Assembly: GCF_014851805.1 (NCBI RefSeq) | Contig: NZ_JACVAK010000003.1 | Location: forward strand, 1-64,000 | DNA length: 64,000 bases | Origin: Pseudoxanthomonas sp. PXM02 | GTDB taxonomy: Bacteria; Pseudomonadota; Gammaproteobacteria; Xanthomonadales; Xanthomonadaceae | Reading direction: 5' to 3' | Shown: positions 18,221-27,953 of the stretch, in pieces | Layout of the letters: the number at the start of each line of letters is the position of its first letter | Numbering within the stretch: position 1 is the first letter of the stretch | Translations under genes and position numbers: made by a program | The notes under the pieces: generated by a model | Seen by the model: only the letters and a program-made list of their open reading frames with translations | The model's database searches: none | What the model was told of the DNA's origin: nothing

Positions 18221-18478
18221 TTAGCCGCGCGGCACGCGGCGGGGTGCCGACTCGAGCCGCTGCACGCGGCCTTCGATCTGGTCCAGCCGCTGGTTGGCCT
18301 GCTGCGCGGACTGGTTGGCGGACTCAGCGCTCTGGGCAGCGCCCTGCACCCGGGTGTCGAGCTGGTCGAGGCGGGAGTTGATGCCTGCGAACTCGTCGTC
18401 ATAGGTGGCGCAACCGGACAGGGCCAGGGTGGCGAGCAGTGCGACGCCGAGCGTCAGGTGTTGTTTGTTCTGAAACAT
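18221..18478 (-). CDS. Lpp/OprI-like small outer-membrane lipoprotein
   Basis: An 85-residue lipoprotein with a signal peptide ending in the lipobox LSGC (MFQNKQHLTLGVALLATLAL). It then has a heptad-like coiled-coil helix rich in Ala/Gln/Ser (INSRLDQLDTRV, SAESANQSAQQANQRL), as in OprI-type murein lipoproteins. There is no C-terminal Lys for peptidoglycan attachment; it ends RRVPRG. AGGAGG stands 6 bp before the ATG at 18478. It lies upstream of the L,D-transpeptidase in the same direction. Confidence 0.78.
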   Translation of the reverse strand: MFQNKQHLTLGVALLATLALSGCATYDDEFAGINSRLDQLDTRVQGAAQSAESANQSAQQANQRLDQIEGRVQRLESAPRRVPRG

Positions 18479-18662
18479 TCCAATCCTCCTTCGTCTGGGG
18501 GAATCGGAATATAGCGAGCTTTTCGCCGGATTCACGAAGCGCCTTCAGCTGGAATTGGCGTACGTGGAAGCGCTGTGAAGATAGCGCGGATAGCGTTCAT
18601 TTCCGCCCAAAAATAGACGCCCGTCACGGGACTTTCGAACGGACAACGGTGACCCGGCAACC

Positions 18663-19127
18663 TCAGATGTCCAGATGGATCGCCGCGCTGTTCTTCACCT
18701 CTTCCATCACGGCATAGGTCCGCGTTTCGCGAACGCCCGGCAGCTTCCACAACACGCGCCCTGCGACCTCGCGATAGTCGGCCATGTCGGCAGCGCGCAG
18801 CTTGAGCAGATAGTCGAAGCCGCCGGCGACCAGGTGGCACTCCATCACCTCCTGGCGATCGCCTACCGCACGTCTGAAATCATCCAGGATGCCCGGCGTC
18901 GTGCGGTCGAGCAGGACCTCCACGAACACCAGCAGGCCCGCGCCAAGCTTCTGTGGATTCAGCACGGCGCGATAGCCGAGGACATAACCTTCCGCCGTCA
19001 GTCGACGGACGCGTTCAAGCGTCGCCGTGGGAGACAGATGCACGGCCTCGGCGAGCTTGAGGTTGGTCATGCGTCCGTCCTGCTGCAACAGCATGAGGAT
19101 CCTGCGGTCAGTCCTGTCCAGCACCAT
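18663..19127 (-). CDS. putR: Lrp/AsnC-family regulator, probable PutR
   Basis: A 154-residue Lrp-type regulator: N-terminal helix-turn-helix (DRRILMLLQQDGRMTNLKLA) and C-terminal RAM ligand-binding domain (GGFDYLLKLRAADMADYREV). It is divergent from putA with only 108 bp between the starts, the arrangement of PutR/BkdR-type activators that sense proline and switch on putA. The symbol is by context, not by direct proof. Confidence 0.85.
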   Translation of the reverse strand: MVLDRTDRRILMLLQQDGRMTNLKLAEAVHLSPTATLERVRRLTAEGYVLGYRAVLNPQKLGAGLLVFVEVLLDRTTPGILDDFRRAVGDRQEVMECHLVAGGFDYLLKLRAADMADYREVAGRVLWKLPGVRETRTYAVMEEVKNSAAIHLDI

Positions 19128-19235
19128 CAAAGTCTCGCTTTCGCACGGGAACCGCCCGTGCAAACGGAGACTAATTCCCCGGGGTGGACTCGAAAATGGC
19201 GGACACACACCGCCTCTTCGCCAAAGCAGCCCACC

Positions 19236-22175
19236 ATGCGACTTCCCAACCCGTACCGCCCCGAATCCGAGGTGGTCGCCGACCTCCTCGCCTCTCTGCA
19301 GGATCTCGACTGGGAGGTCGCCTGCCGCGATGCACTGACCTGGATCGCGCAGGTCAGGGCGCGGCCCGCGTCCGGCATGGCGCTGGAAACCCTGCTCCAC
19401 GAGTATCCGCTCTCGTCCACCGAGGGCCTGGCGCTGATGCGGCTGGCCGAAGCGCTGCTGCGCGTGCCGGACACCGACACGGCGATGCTGCTGACGTCGG
19501 ACCAGTTGTCGCGCGCTGATTTTTCCGGCGCGTCGCACTCCTGGTTGGCCACGCTGTCCAGCCAGGCGATGGGCCTGTCGAAGAAGTTGCTCGGGCAACA
19601 GGGATTCTTCGGGCGCATGGGCGCCAAGGCGGTGGTCGCTGCCGCCGTCCGCGCCGTGCAGCTGATGGGCAAGCAGTTCGTGATGGGCCAGACCCTGGCC
19701 GAAGCGCTGGACGACGCCCGCAGGCAGCGCAAGGAACGCGGCGACCTCTGCTTTTCCTACGACATGCTCGGCGAAGGCGCGCGCACCGATGCGGATGCAC
19801 TCGACTACCTGGGGAAATACCGCGACGCCATCGCGGTGCTGGCCGCGCGGCGGAACCGCAGCATGCCGGTGGAGCAGGCGGACGGCATCTCGATCAAGCT
19901 GTCCGCGATCGATGCGCGCTTCGAACCGCTGCAGCGCGACCACGTCATGGCGGTACTGGTGCCGCGGGTGCTGTCGCTGGTCCGGGCCGCCGCGGCCGCT
20001 GACATCAACCTGACGATCGATGCGGAAGAGAGCGAGCGACTGGAGATGTCGCTCGACGTCTTCGACGCGGTGGCACGCGAGATCGCCGGCGAGTACCCGC
20101 AGTGGCGCGGGTTCGGACTGGCGGTGCAGGCCTACCAGACGCGCGCGCTGGAGGTGATCGGCGAGATCGCTCGCATCGCCCGGGCCAACCGGCAGCGCTT
20201 CATGGTCCGGCTGGTGAAAGGCGCGTACTGGGACTACGAGATCAAGCGTGCGCAAGAACTCGGCCTGGCTGCCTTCCCGGTCTTCACGCATCGCCACCAT
20301 ACCGACATCGCCTATCTCGCCTGCGCGAAGGCGATGCTGGCGACACCGGAGCTGATCTATCCCCAGTTTGCCGGCCACAACGCCGGCACCGTGGCCGCCG
20401 TGTTGCACATGGCACGCTCGACCGGCACGCCCTTCGAACTGCAGCGTCTGCACGGCATGGGCGATCCCGTGCATGCCGAAGTGCATCGCCAGTATCCCCA
20501 GGTCGCACTGCGCGTGTACGCACCGGTCGGCCCCCACAAGCGCCTTCTGGCCTACTTGGTCCGGCGACTGCTGGAGAACGGGGCGAATTCCTCGTTCGTG
20601 AACCAGTTGGCCGACCCGGCGATTCCGGTCGAAGACCTCGTCGTCACGCCACTGCGGCGGGAATCGGTCAGTGGCGTGACCTTGCCGCGCTATCTGTTGG
20701 AGGAACGCCGCAATACCGCAGGCCTCGATCCGACGTGCGCAGAGATGGGTCGTTCTCTTCTCGCCGCATGGGACGGAGCGAAGATCGAGGTGCCACCCGA
20801 TACCGAGGCTGAAGCACTCCCCGCGCTCGTCGGTACGCTGGCGTCGGGCCAGCGCGCGTGGAACGCGCAGGGTGTGGAAGTACGCGCCGCCGCCCTCGAC
20901 CGTGCCGCAGATGCCCTTGAACGCGACCTGCCGTACTGGTGCGCGCTGATCGTGCGCGAAGGCCATCGCACCTGGGCCGACGCCATCCCCGAAGTGCGCG
21001 AGGCCGCCGACTTCTGCCGCTATTACGCGCAACAGGCGCGTGGACTGATGGTGACGCGCACGCTGCGTGGCATCACCGGTGAGCGCAATACCTACCGCCT
21101 GCGCGGTCGTGGCGTATGGGCCTGCATCTCACCATGGAATTTTCCGCTGGCCATCTTCGTCGGCCAGGTGGCGGCAGCGCTGGTCACCGGCAATGCCGTC
21201 GTCGCCAAGCCCGCCGAACAGACACCCGGCGTGGCGGCCCGCCTGATCGCGCTGCTGCACGACTGCGGTGTGCCGCGCGATGTGCTGGCCGGCGTGTACG
21301 GCGACGGTCGCATCGGCGCTGCGCTGGTGGCGCAGCCCGGCATCGCCGGGGTGGCGTTCACCGGGTCGACCGCCGTCGCCAAAGCGATTGCGCGTGCGCT
21401 GGCGGACAAGGATGGCCCGATCGTGCCGCTCATCGCGGAGACGGGCGGCATCAACGCGATGATCGTGGATGCCACGGCGCTAGCGGAACAGGTCGTCGAT
21501 GCCGTGGTGCAGAGCGCGTTCCGCAGCGCCGGCCAGCGTTGCTCGTCTTTGCGCGTGCTGTGCGTGCAGGAGGACATCGCGGACGATGTCCTCGCCATGC
21601 TGCGCGGTGCAATGGAACTGCTGCGTGTCGGCCCGGCTTCGACCTTGTCCACCGATGTGGGACCGGTCATCGATACCGAGGCCTTCGACCGGCTGCAGCA
21701 GCAGATCGCCGTGCTGGAACGGAACGCCACGCTGATCGCGCGGACGCCCTTGCCCGACGGCACGTTGACGGACACCTGTATCGCGCCCGTGGCCTTCGAG
21801 ATCCCGGCGATCGAGGCGGCCACCGAAGAAATCTTCGGCCCGGTCCTGCAGGTCGTCCGCTGGCGTGGCGATGTCGATGCGCTGCTGGCACGCATCGATG
21901 CCCTCGGCTATGGGCTGACGCTGGGCGTGCAGACCCGGATCGACACGCGCGCGGAAGAGATCGCCGCCAACGCATGCGTGGGCAATGTCTACGTCAACCG
22001 AAGTACGGTCGGCGCCGTGGTCGGCGTGCAGCCGTTTGGCGGGGAGGGATTGTCGGGCACCGGACCCAAGGCTGGCGGACCGCTCTATCTGGCCCGGTTC
22101 TGTGCCGAGCAGTCTGTCAGCGTCAACACCGCGGCGGCGGGCGGCGACGTGGACCTCATGACGGCCGCCGGATGA
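19236..22175 (+). CDS. putA: bifunctional proline dehydrogenase / P5C dehydrogenase PutA
   Basis: A 979-residue enzyme that oxidises proline to glutamate in two steps, passing electrons from FAD to quinone and then reducing NAD. The proline dehydrogenase barrel is seen at RLVKGAYWDYEIKRAQELGL and RRLLENGANSSFVNQ. The aldehyde dehydrogenase half has the catalytic Glu in ETGG and the nucleophile Cys769 in GQRCSSLR. There is no N-terminal ribbon-helix-helix domain, so unlike E. coli PutA it cannot repress its own gene. This fits the presence of a separate divergent Lrp-type regulator. The ATG at 19236 has only a weak ribosome site. Confidence 0.95.
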   Translation: MRLPNPYRPESEVVADLLASLQDLDWEVACRDALTWIAQVRARPASGMALETLLHEYPLSSTEGLALMRLAEALLRVPDTDTAMLLTSDQLSRADFSGASHSWLATLSSQAMGLSKKLLGQQGFFGRMGAKAVVAAAVRAVQLMGKQFVMGQTLAEALDDARRQRKERGDLCFSYDMLGEGARTDADALDYLGKYRDAIAVLAARRNRSMPVEQADGISIKLSAIDARFEPLQRDHVMAVLVPRVLSLVRAAAAADINLTIDAEESERLEMSLDVFDAVAREIAGEYPQWRGFGLAVQAYQTRALEVIGEIARIARANRQRFMVRLVKGAYWDYEIKRAQELGLAAFPVFTHRHHTDIAYLACAKAMLATPELIYPQFAGHNAGTVAAVLHMARSTGTPFELQRLHGMGDPVHAEVHRQYPQVALRVYAPVGPHKRLLAYLVRRLLENGANSSFVNQLADPAIPVEDLVVTPLRRESVSGVTLPRYLLEERRNTAGLDPTCAEMGRSLLAAWDGAKIEVPPDTEAEALPALVGTLASGQRAWNAQGVEVRAAALDRAADALERDLPYWCALIVREGHRTWADAIPEVREAADFCRYYAQQARGLMVTRTLRGITGERNTYRLRGRGVWACISPWNFPLAIFVGQVAAALVTGNAVVAKPAEQTPGVAARLIALLHDCGVPRDVLAGVYGDGRIGAALVAQPGIAGVAFTGSTAVAKAIARALADKDGPIVPLIAETGGINAMIVDATALAEQVVDAVVQSAFRSAGQRCSSLRVLCVQEDIADDVLAMLRGAMELLRVGPASTLSTDVGPVIDTEAFDRLQQQIAVLERNATLIARTPLPDGTLTDTCIAPVAFEIPAIEAATEEIFGPVLQVVRWRGDVDALLARIDALGYGLTLGVQTRIDTRAEEIAANACVGNVYVNRSTVGAVVGVQPFGGEGLSGTGPKAGGPLYLARFCAEQSVSVNTAAAGGDVDLMTAAG

Positions 22176-22186
22176 ACGCCGGCGGC
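22164..22186. terminator. bidirectional terminator hairpin between convergent putA and propeller gene
   Basis: GCCGCCGG (22164-22171) and CCGGCGGC (22179-22186) form a perfect 8-bp GC stem with a 7-nt loop that overlaps the putA stop codon and ends 2 bp before the stop of the opposing gene. There is no T tract on either side. Confidence 0.55.
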
Positions 22187-22187
22187 G

Positions 22188-23240
22188 TCATCGCGGCGCG
22201 TAGGTGAGGACCACGAAGCTGTCGGGGTGGTACGTCGTGGACGTCTCGCCCTTGTCGTTGGGCGCGCTGCGGGTAAAGGCGGCGTTGACCACGAACAGGC
22301 GGCCATCGCGTTCGTCCAGCGCCATCATGCGGGCACCCGTGTGCGTGGCGACGGTGCCCAACGGCCGGAAGCCGTCGGCACCGTCCTGCGCGATGACGCT
22401 CAGCGTGCCGTCATAGTTGGAGGTCACGATGCGATGGCGCGACTCGTCGATCGCGAAACCATCCAGGCCGTAGCCGATCGGCAGCGTGGCGATCACGCGG
22501 CCGGTATCGGCATCCAGCGCGAAGAAGCTGGGCGTGTCGCTGGCGCAGGCGCCGAGCAGGCGACGCGTGTCCGCCTGATAGCGGACTTTCGACACCGCGC
22601 AGCCCACCGGCCAGCGTGCTTTTTCCTCCAGCGTGGCGGCGTCGAGCACCAGCACGATGCCGTCCTTGCGCGCGGGCGCGAACAACCGGCCTTGGCCATC
22701 GCTGGCGGGATCGTCCATCTTGCGGAACGGGAATACCGTCGTCTTCAGCAGCGTGCCGCTCGCGGCGTCGAGCGTGAACCAGGTCGATTCCAGCGGGCGG
22801 CTGCCGACGATGGCATGCACCTGCCGGGTGTGGGGATCGTAGATGGCGCTGTTGAGGCCGCCGTCCTTCGCCAGCGGCACGCGTCCCAGTGGCTTCAGCG
22901 TCTCCAGGTCGAGACTCAGCAACGAACCGTCGTCCATCGCCACGTAGCCGCGGTTGTACTCCGGCAGCAGCAATGGCCCGTTCGCGCCCCGCGAGTCCTC
23001 GACGGTGCGGATCACCTTGCCGGTGTCCACGTCGAACACGGTCAACCCGTCCGCCAGGCGCGCCATGAACAGGCGCGACGTGCCGGGCTGGAACTTGATG
23101 TAGTCGTAGCCGGTATTCGTGCTGGGCAGCGGCGTCGTGTGTTCGAGCGTGTACAGCAGGTCGCCGGCCGCGGTCGGCGTGGCGGCAATCGCACCGCTGG
23201 TGGCTGCCAGCAGGGACAGCAGCAAGGGGATCGACTTCAT
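22188..23240 (-). CDS. periplasmic YncE-like beta-propeller protein
   Basis: A 350-residue exported protein (signal peptide MKSIPLLLSLLAATSGAIAA) with repeated propeller blades of the type GxLLxTLEHT, LTVFDVDTGKVIRTVED, LSLDLETLKPLGRVPL, LVLDAATLEEKARWPVG and FFALDADTGRVIATLPI. This is the YncE/PQQ-like repeat pattern. Such proteins bind ligands or serve as scaffolds; the function here is unknown. It is 19 bp downstream of cytochrome b561 in the same direction. Confidence 0.75.
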   Translation of the reverse strand: MKSIPLLLSLLAATSGAIAATPTAAGDLLYTLEHTTPLPSTNTGYDYIKFQPGTSRLFMARLADGLTVFDVDTGKVIRTVEDSRGANGPLLLPEYNRGYVAMDDGSLLSLDLETLKPLGRVPLAKDGGLNSAIYDPHTRQVHAIVGSRPLESTWFTLDAASGTLLKTTVFPFRKMDDPASDGQGRLFAPARKDGIVLVLDAATLEEKARWPVGCAVSKVRYQADTRRLLGACASDTPSFFALDADTGRVIATLPIGYGLDGFAIDESRHRIVTSNYDGTLSVIAQDGADGFRPLGTVATHTGARMMALDERDGRLFVVNAAFTRSAPNDKGETSTTYHPDSFVVLTYAPR

Positions 23241-23259
23241 GAGGGTGTTCCCGGTGACG

Positions 23260-23820
23260 TTACTGACGCGTGCCGCGCGGGCCGGAGGCGAGCATGCGGC
23301 GCAAGGTGTTGTCCTTCCACAGGTAGTGGTGCGCCAGCGCCGCCAGGGCGTGCAGGCCGATCAGCCAGTAGCCGACGGTGCCCGCGGTTTCGTGGAGCTT
23401 GTGGACCTTCAGTGCGAACGGCATGTCCGGTCCGGTGAGCGGTGGCACCTGCAGGCCGAAGAAGGGAATAGGTTCGTCCGCCGCGCTCAGGACCAACCAG
23501 CCCGCGAGCGGCATGCCGATCATGAACACGTACAGCACCACGTGCATGGCGGTGGACGCCATGCGCTGCCAGGCCGGAGGCTGCGGCACGATCGGCGGAC
23601 GCCGGGTCAGTGCGCGCAGCACCAGGCGCAGCCATACCAGCGCGAAGATGGACAGGCCGAACATGAAGTGCAGGTCCTTCATCGTCGCGCGCGCGTCGCT
23701 GCCTTTCTCGAACACGGTACGCAACTCGATGGAGGCATACACGATGACGAACAGCGCCAGCATGGCCCAATGCAGGAGGATGGATCCGCGGTGGTAACCC
23801 TGGCTTGAGATGGTGCTCAT
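23260..23820 (-). CDS. cytochrome b561
   Basis: A 186-residue inner-membrane di-heme cytochrome with four membrane helices (residues about 15-35, 50-70, 85-110, 140-165). Heme-ligand histidines are seen in LLHWAMLALF, DLHFMFGLSI, AMHVVLYVFM and LIGLHALAALAHHYL. It should pass electrons between quinol and a periplasmic acceptor. The ATG at 23820 has AGGA 13 bp upstream. It lies between an outer-membrane protein and a propeller protein, the latter probably co-transcribed. Confidence 0.88.
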   Translation of the reverse strand: MSTISSQGYHRGSILLHWAMLALFVIVYASIELRTVFEKGSDARATMKDLHFMFGLSIFALVWLRLVLRALTRRPPIVPQPPAWQRMASTAMHVVLYVFMIGMPLAGWLVLSAADEPIPFFGLQVPPLTGPDMPFALKVHKLHETAGTVGYWLIGLHALAALAHHYLWKDNTLRRMLASGPRGTRQ

Positions 23821-23876
23821 GGCTCGGTGTTCCTGTAGATGGATGCATGCGCACGCATGCTTTCGATGATCGAAGT

Positions 23877-24599
23877 TCAGTCGAACCGGTACTCGATGCC
23901 GAACCGGAACGAGGTCTGGCGTTCGCCCGCTGCATGGCGCCAGCTCCTGCCGACGCGGCCGGACACTTCCCATTGGTGGTGCGGCGTCCAGCTCACGCCG
24001 AGGTTGCCGCGCTGGAGGGCGCTCGCCGCGTCATCCGCGACCTGCTCATGGATCGCTTCGGCGCCGAGCGTCAGCGTCCGCGTCAGCGGCCGTTCGTACG
24101 ACACGCCCACGCTCCAGGCGGTTTCGTGCGAACGCATCGCCCGTGACCAGGCGGCCTGGCCTGTCCAGCTTCCCTGCCCGACCGTACGACTGAACCGGAC
24201 GGGCACGTCAAGCACGGCTTCGTCTTCGCTCAGGCCTGCGTCACGATCTCCCGTGGGCAGGCTCACTCCAGGTTCGATGGCAATGCCCATCGCGGCATCC
24301 GATGCCTCCCGCAGCGCCCACTTGAAGGCGAGCTCCAGGTCATGCGCGCCATGACGGCGTTGCCCCTTGTCGAAGGCGGAGATGCCGTAGCCGCTGCCCA
24401 GCGACAGTTCGAAGCGTTCGCCGAATCCCCAGGTCAGCCCGATCGCAGGATGCGTGCGCGACACGTGGTCACCGCTGCGGACCCGCACCGATTCCACCTC
24501 CAGCGACCAGCCGTCCTCGGTGTCCGTGTCGCCCACTTCGAAGGGTCCGGCGAACGCGGTGCCGCAGGCGGTCGAAGCGGACAGCAGCGCCACCGCCAT
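23877..24599 (-). CDS. outer-membrane beta-barrel protein, transporter-like
   Basis: A 240-residue protein with a short signal sequence (MAVALLSASTACGTAFAG). Alternating strands follow and the protein ends FGIEYRFD near the C-terminus, typical of small outer-membrane barrels; the pattern resembles phenol-degradation MetA/transporter-like barrels. Alternative starts upstream (for example a GTG about 15 codons earlier) would lengthen the signal peptide. It follows HMG-CoA reductase by 47 bp and may be in the same transcript. Confidence 0.6.
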   Translation of the reverse strand: MAVALLSASTACGTAFAGPFEVGDTDTEDGWSLEVESVRVRSGDHVSRTHPAIGLTWGFGERFELSLGSGYGISAFDKGQRRHGAHDLELAFKWALREASDAAMGIAIEPGVSLPTGDRDAGLSEDEAVLDVPVRFSRTVGQGSWTGQAAWSRAMRSHETAWSVGVSYERPLTRTLTLGAEAIHEQVADDAASALQRGNLGVSWTPHHQWEVSGRVGRSWRHAAGERQTSFRFGIEYRFD

Positions 24600-24646
24600 G
24601 GCATTGCCGCGCCGCGCGTCGGTTTCCGGCAAGCGATGCACGCTGC

Positions 24647-25921
24647 CTACGCCTTGCCCGCACGGAGCTCGGCGAGCAGCTGCTGCGCGCGATCCAGGCG
24701 TACGTGGCCGTCGGCCACCAGGCACCCGACCAGCGCGGCGATCTCGCCCTCGGTCGCGCCCGCGGCCGCGGCCACGTTGCGTGCGTGCAGCGACATGTGG
24801 CCGCGCTGGATACCTTCGGTGGCCAGCGCGCGCAGGGCCGCCATGTTCTGCGCCAGCCCGACGGCGGCGGTGATCTCGGCCAGTTGCACGGCACTCTTTA
24901 CCGCCAGCAGCTTCACCGACGCCTGCGCGACCGGATGCGTCTTCGTCGCGCCGCCGACCAATCCCAGCGCGAGGGGAAGCTCGATGCTGCCGACGAGATT
25001 GCCGTCAGCGTCCTTCTCGTAGTGCGACAGCGAGGTATAGCGGCCATCGCGACACGCGTGGCAGTGCGCGCCTGCCTCGATCGCGCGGGTGTCGTTGCCC
25101 GTCGCCAGCACCACGGCGGAGATGCCGTTCATGATGCCCTTGTTGTGGGTCGCGGCGCGGTAGGGATCGGCCGCCGCGAACCGGTACGCATTGACGATAC
25201 CGTCGACCACGTCCGCGCCGCCGAGCTTGCCGGCGTCGAACACCGCGCGTGCACGGACCAGGCGTAGGTCCGCCTTGTTCGACAGGATCCGCAGCAGGCT
25301 GCGGCCCCGGGCGATCGCGGCGATCCGTGGCGCCAGCGCTTCGGCCATCGTGTTGACGGCGTTCGCACCCATCGCATCGCGCACATCGACATGCAGGTGC
25401 ACGATCAGGGAACGGAAGTCGGCCGATGTCAACAGCCGCACCTCGATATCGCGCGCGCCGCCGCCGAGTTGCACCAGCAGCGGATCCTGTTCGTTGGCCA
25501 GCGCGATCAGTTCATCGCGTGCTTCCAGCAGGCGCAGGCGCGCGCCATGCGGATCCGCCACGTCGAGCACCTGCACCTGCGCGATCATCACCGGCGCGGT
25601 GCCGGAGGTGTGGAAGCCACCGTGTTCGCGCGCGACCAGCGCCGCGTTGCTCGCGGCCGCGACGACGGAGGGCTCTTCGGTCGCCATCGGCACCAGGTAG
25701 TCGATGCCGTTGACCTGGAAGTTGGCGGCGATGCCCAACGGGATCGCGATGGTGCCCACCGCGTTCTCGATCATGCGGTCGGCGATGGCGGCCATTGCGG
25801 TGTCCGTCGATTGCAGCGGGCGCAGCTGCTCGGCCGGCAGGCCACTGAATTCGACGAGCTTCTGGAAACGGCTTTCCGGGTCGAGCTTGTAGAAGCCCGG
25901 GATACGGCTGCTGGTGGTCAT
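24647..25921 (-). CDS. mvaA: class II (degradative type) hydroxymethylglutaryl-CoA reductase
   Basis: A 424-residue enzyme interconverting HMG-CoA and mevalonate. It has the class II hallmarks: ENAVG at 52-56, catalytic Glu83 in TEEPS, Lys261 in HNKGIMNG, Asp277 in TGND and His375 in GHMSLHARN. The length equals the Pseudomonas mevalonii enzyme, which works in mevalonate breakdown with NAD. Xanthomonads normally make isoprenoids by the MEP route, so this enzyme is probably catabolic or part of a special pathway (inference). AGGA precedes the ATG. Upstream in the operon are an enoyl-CoA hydratase and a CoA-transferase; no HMG-CoA lyase is nearby. Confidence 0.93.
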   Translation of the reverse strand: MTTSSRIPGFYKLDPESRFQKLVEFSGLPAEQLRPLQSTDTAMAAIADRMIENAVGTIAIPLGIAANFQVNGIDYLVPMATEEPSVVAAASNAALVAREHGGFHTSGTAPVMIAQVQVLDVADPHGARLRLLEARDELIALANEQDPLLVQLGGGARDIEVRLLTSADFRSLIVHLHVDVRDAMGANAVNTMAEALAPRIAAIARGRSLLRILSNKADLRLVRARAVFDAGKLGGADVVDGIVNAYRFAAADPYRAATHNKGIMNGISAVVLATGNDTRAIEAGAHCHACRDGRYTSLSHYEKDADGNLVGSIELPLALGLVGGATKTHPVAQASVKLLAVKSAVQLAEITAAVGLAQNMAALRALATEGIQRGHMSLHARNVAAAAGATEGEIAALVGCLVADGHVRLDRAQQLLAELRAGKA

Positions 25922-25944
25922 GGCAATCCTGTGGGAACGGGTTA

Positions 25945-26709
25945 TCAGTCAAAGACCGGGGTCTGCTTCTTCGCGAAAGCCGCCAGCCCCTTGCGGGCGT
26001 CGGCGCTGGTGAAGGCACGCTGGCCCAGCCGCGCCTCTTCGGCGAACGCGTCGGCTTCGGTCATGTCGACGAGGCGATGGACCGACTCCTTGATCACGGC
26101 CAGCGCGCCCGGGCTCATGGCCTTGATCCGCTCTGCGAGCGCGAGGGTCTGCGGCATCAGTTCGGCGGCGGGCACGACGCGATTGATCAGCCCCTTCGCC
26201 AGCAGCTCGTGCGCCGTGAAGCCATTGGCCGTCAGCAGCAGTTCCATCGCATGCGCGTAGGGAATCTGCCTGACCAGGCGGACCAGGGTGCCGCCGGCAG
26301 GCACGATGCCGAGCGACGGCTCCGGCAGCGCGAACTTGGCGGTCTCGGAGGCGATGCGGATGTCGGTGCCCAGCATGATCTCGAAACCACCGCCCAGGCA
26401 CAGGCCGTTGATCGCGCACAGGACCGGCTTGTAGAGCCGCAGGTTCTTCAGGTGCGCGTCGTCCCATTGGGAAATATCGAAGTGGTCTTCCATCAGCGCC
26501 GGGATCGACTCGCCCAGGTCCGCGCCCACGCAGAACGCGCGCGTGCCGCTGGCGGTCAGGATCACCACGCGCACGCGCGCATCGTCGCGCGCGGCGATGA
26601 AGGCATCTCCCAGCTCGCGGTACATCGCGAGGGTCAGCGCATTGAGCTTGTCCGGGCGGTCGAAGCGGATCATCGCGATGCCATCGGATACGTCGTAGGC
26701 GATGCTCAT
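25945..26709 (-). CDS. enoyl-CoA hydratase/isomerase (crotonase family)
   Basis: A 254-residue crotonase-fold enzyme. The oxyanion-hole motif AFCVGADLGES and GLCLGGGFE are present. Both catalytic glutamates of true hydratases are conserved (Glu110 in GGGFE and Glu130 in LPEPSLG), so water addition to, or removal from, a CoA ester is expected. The ATG at 26709 overlaps the stop codon of the CoA-transferase gene (TGATG), so translation is coupled; a GTG one codon earlier is also in frame. HMG-CoA reductase follows 23 bp later. Possible substrates are 3-methylglutaconyl-CoA or mevalonyl-CoA (inference from neighbours). Confidence 0.9.
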   Translation of the reverse strand: MSIAYDVSDGIAMIRFDRPDKLNALTLAMYRELGDAFIAARDDARVRVVILTASGTRAFCVGADLGESIPALMEDHFDISQWDDAHLKNLRLYKPVLCAINGLCLGGGFEIMLGTDIRIASETAKFALPEPSLGIVPAGGTLVRLVRQIPYAHAMELLLTANGFTAHELLAKGLINRVVPAAELMPQTLALAERIKAMSPGALAVIKESVHRLVDMTEADAFAEEARLGQRAFTSADARKGLAAFAKKQTPVFD

Positions 26710-27953
26710 CACACGGCTCCTGTCTTCTTCAGTTCATCCAGCGCACCGGCATCAAGGCCGAGCAGCTCCGCATAGACCTCGTGGTTGTGCTGGCCCAGCC
26801 GGGGCGCATGCCCGCGCGGATCGGCGGGGGTGGCGGACAGCTTGATGGGCGTGCCGAACATGCCCACGTTGCCGGCCGCGTACGCGACGTCGACGATCAT
26901 GTCGCGCGCCGCGATATGCGGGTCCTCGACGACCTCCTTGATGTTCTTCACCGCGCACAGCGGGATGTCATCGCCGGCGATCGCTTCGAGTTCGTGCTTG
27001 GTGCGGTCCTGGAACCAGGCCTCGACGACCGGCTTGACGCGCCGCTCGTACACGCCCAGGTCGAAGCGCTTGGCCATGGTGTCGATCTCGGGATCGGTGA
27101 CCAGTTCCGGCGTGCCGAACTTCCGGCACGACAGCGCCCACAGCTTGTCGTTGTAGCCACCGAAGAACACGTGGCCGTCCTTGCAGGGAAACTGCCCGTA
27201 CGGACGCACGAAGGGATGGTCGTTGCCGAGCGGGCCGGCGATGTCGCCGTCGACGGTGTACTTCACCACTGCGTTTTCGGTCAGCGCCAGCACAGAATCC
27301 TGCTGCGAGACATCGACCATCTGGCCCTGCCCCGTGCGTTCGGCCTCGCGCACGGCGGCGAGCACGCCGATGGTGGCGAACAGCGTGGCGGACACGTCGC
27401 CCACGATCGTGCCGACGCGCACCGGCGCACGGTCCGGAAATCCGTTCATCGACCACAGGCCGCCCGTGGCCTGGCCGCTGTTGTCGAAGCCGGGCTTGAG
27501 CGCATTGGGGCCGGTCTGGCCGAAGCCGCTGATCGACGCGTACACCAGCTTCGGATTCTCGGCGCGCAGCGTCTCGTAGCCGACGCCGAAGCGCTGCATG
27601 GTGCCCGGCCGGAAGTTCTCGACCAGGACATCCGCGCGCGCTGCCAGCTGCTTCAGCAGCGCGCGTCCGGCTTCGTGCTTCAGGTTCAGCGTGATGCCTT
27701 CCTTGTGCCGGTTGTACTGCGCGAAGAAGGCGCTGAAGCGCGCATCGCCCTCGCCCACGAACGGCGGGAAGTCGCGGACGTAGTCCGGATCCTCGGGATG
27801 CTCGATCTTGATGACCCGGGCGCCGAGGTCGGCGAGGATCATCGAGCAATAGGGGCCGGCCACCACGCGCGTGATGTCGAGCACCAGCAGTCCCTCGAGG
27901 GGACCGCGCCGGCGTGGCGCGACGGACGCGCCGTCGGACTCAGTGGTGTTCAT
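26709..27953 (-). CDS. CaiB/BaiF family (class III) CoA-transferase
   Basis: A 414-residue class III CoA-transferase that moves CoA between organic acids. Seen are LEGLLVLDITRVVAGPYCSM, ENFRPGTMQRFGVGYETL, SISGFGQTGP and the likely catalytic Asp186 in GTIVGDVSA. It is the first gene of the operon with enoyl-CoA hydratase and HMG-CoA reductase and overlaps the former. It would activate or release the acid handled by this pathway; donor and acceptor cannot be read from sequence. Confidence 0.9.
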   Translation of the reverse strand: MNTTESDGASVAPRRRGPLEGLLVLDITRVVAGPYCSMILADLGARVIKIEHPEDPDYVRDFPPFVGEGDARFSAFFAQYNRHKEGITLNLKHEAGRALLKQLAARADVLVENFRPGTMQRFGVGYETLRAENPKLVYASISGFGQTGPNALKPGFDNSGQATGGLWSMNGFPDRAPVRVGTIVGDVSATLFATIGVLAAVREAERTGQGQMVDVSQQDSVLALTENAVVKYTVDGDIAGPLGNDHPFVRPYGQFPCKDGHVFFGGYNDKLWALSCRKFGTPELVTDPEIDTMAKRFDLGVYERRVKPVVEAWFQDRTKHELEAIAGDDIPLCAVKNIKEVVEDPHIAARDMIVDVAYAAGNVGMFGTPIKLSATPADPRGHAPRLGQHNHEVYAELLGLDAGALDELKKTGAV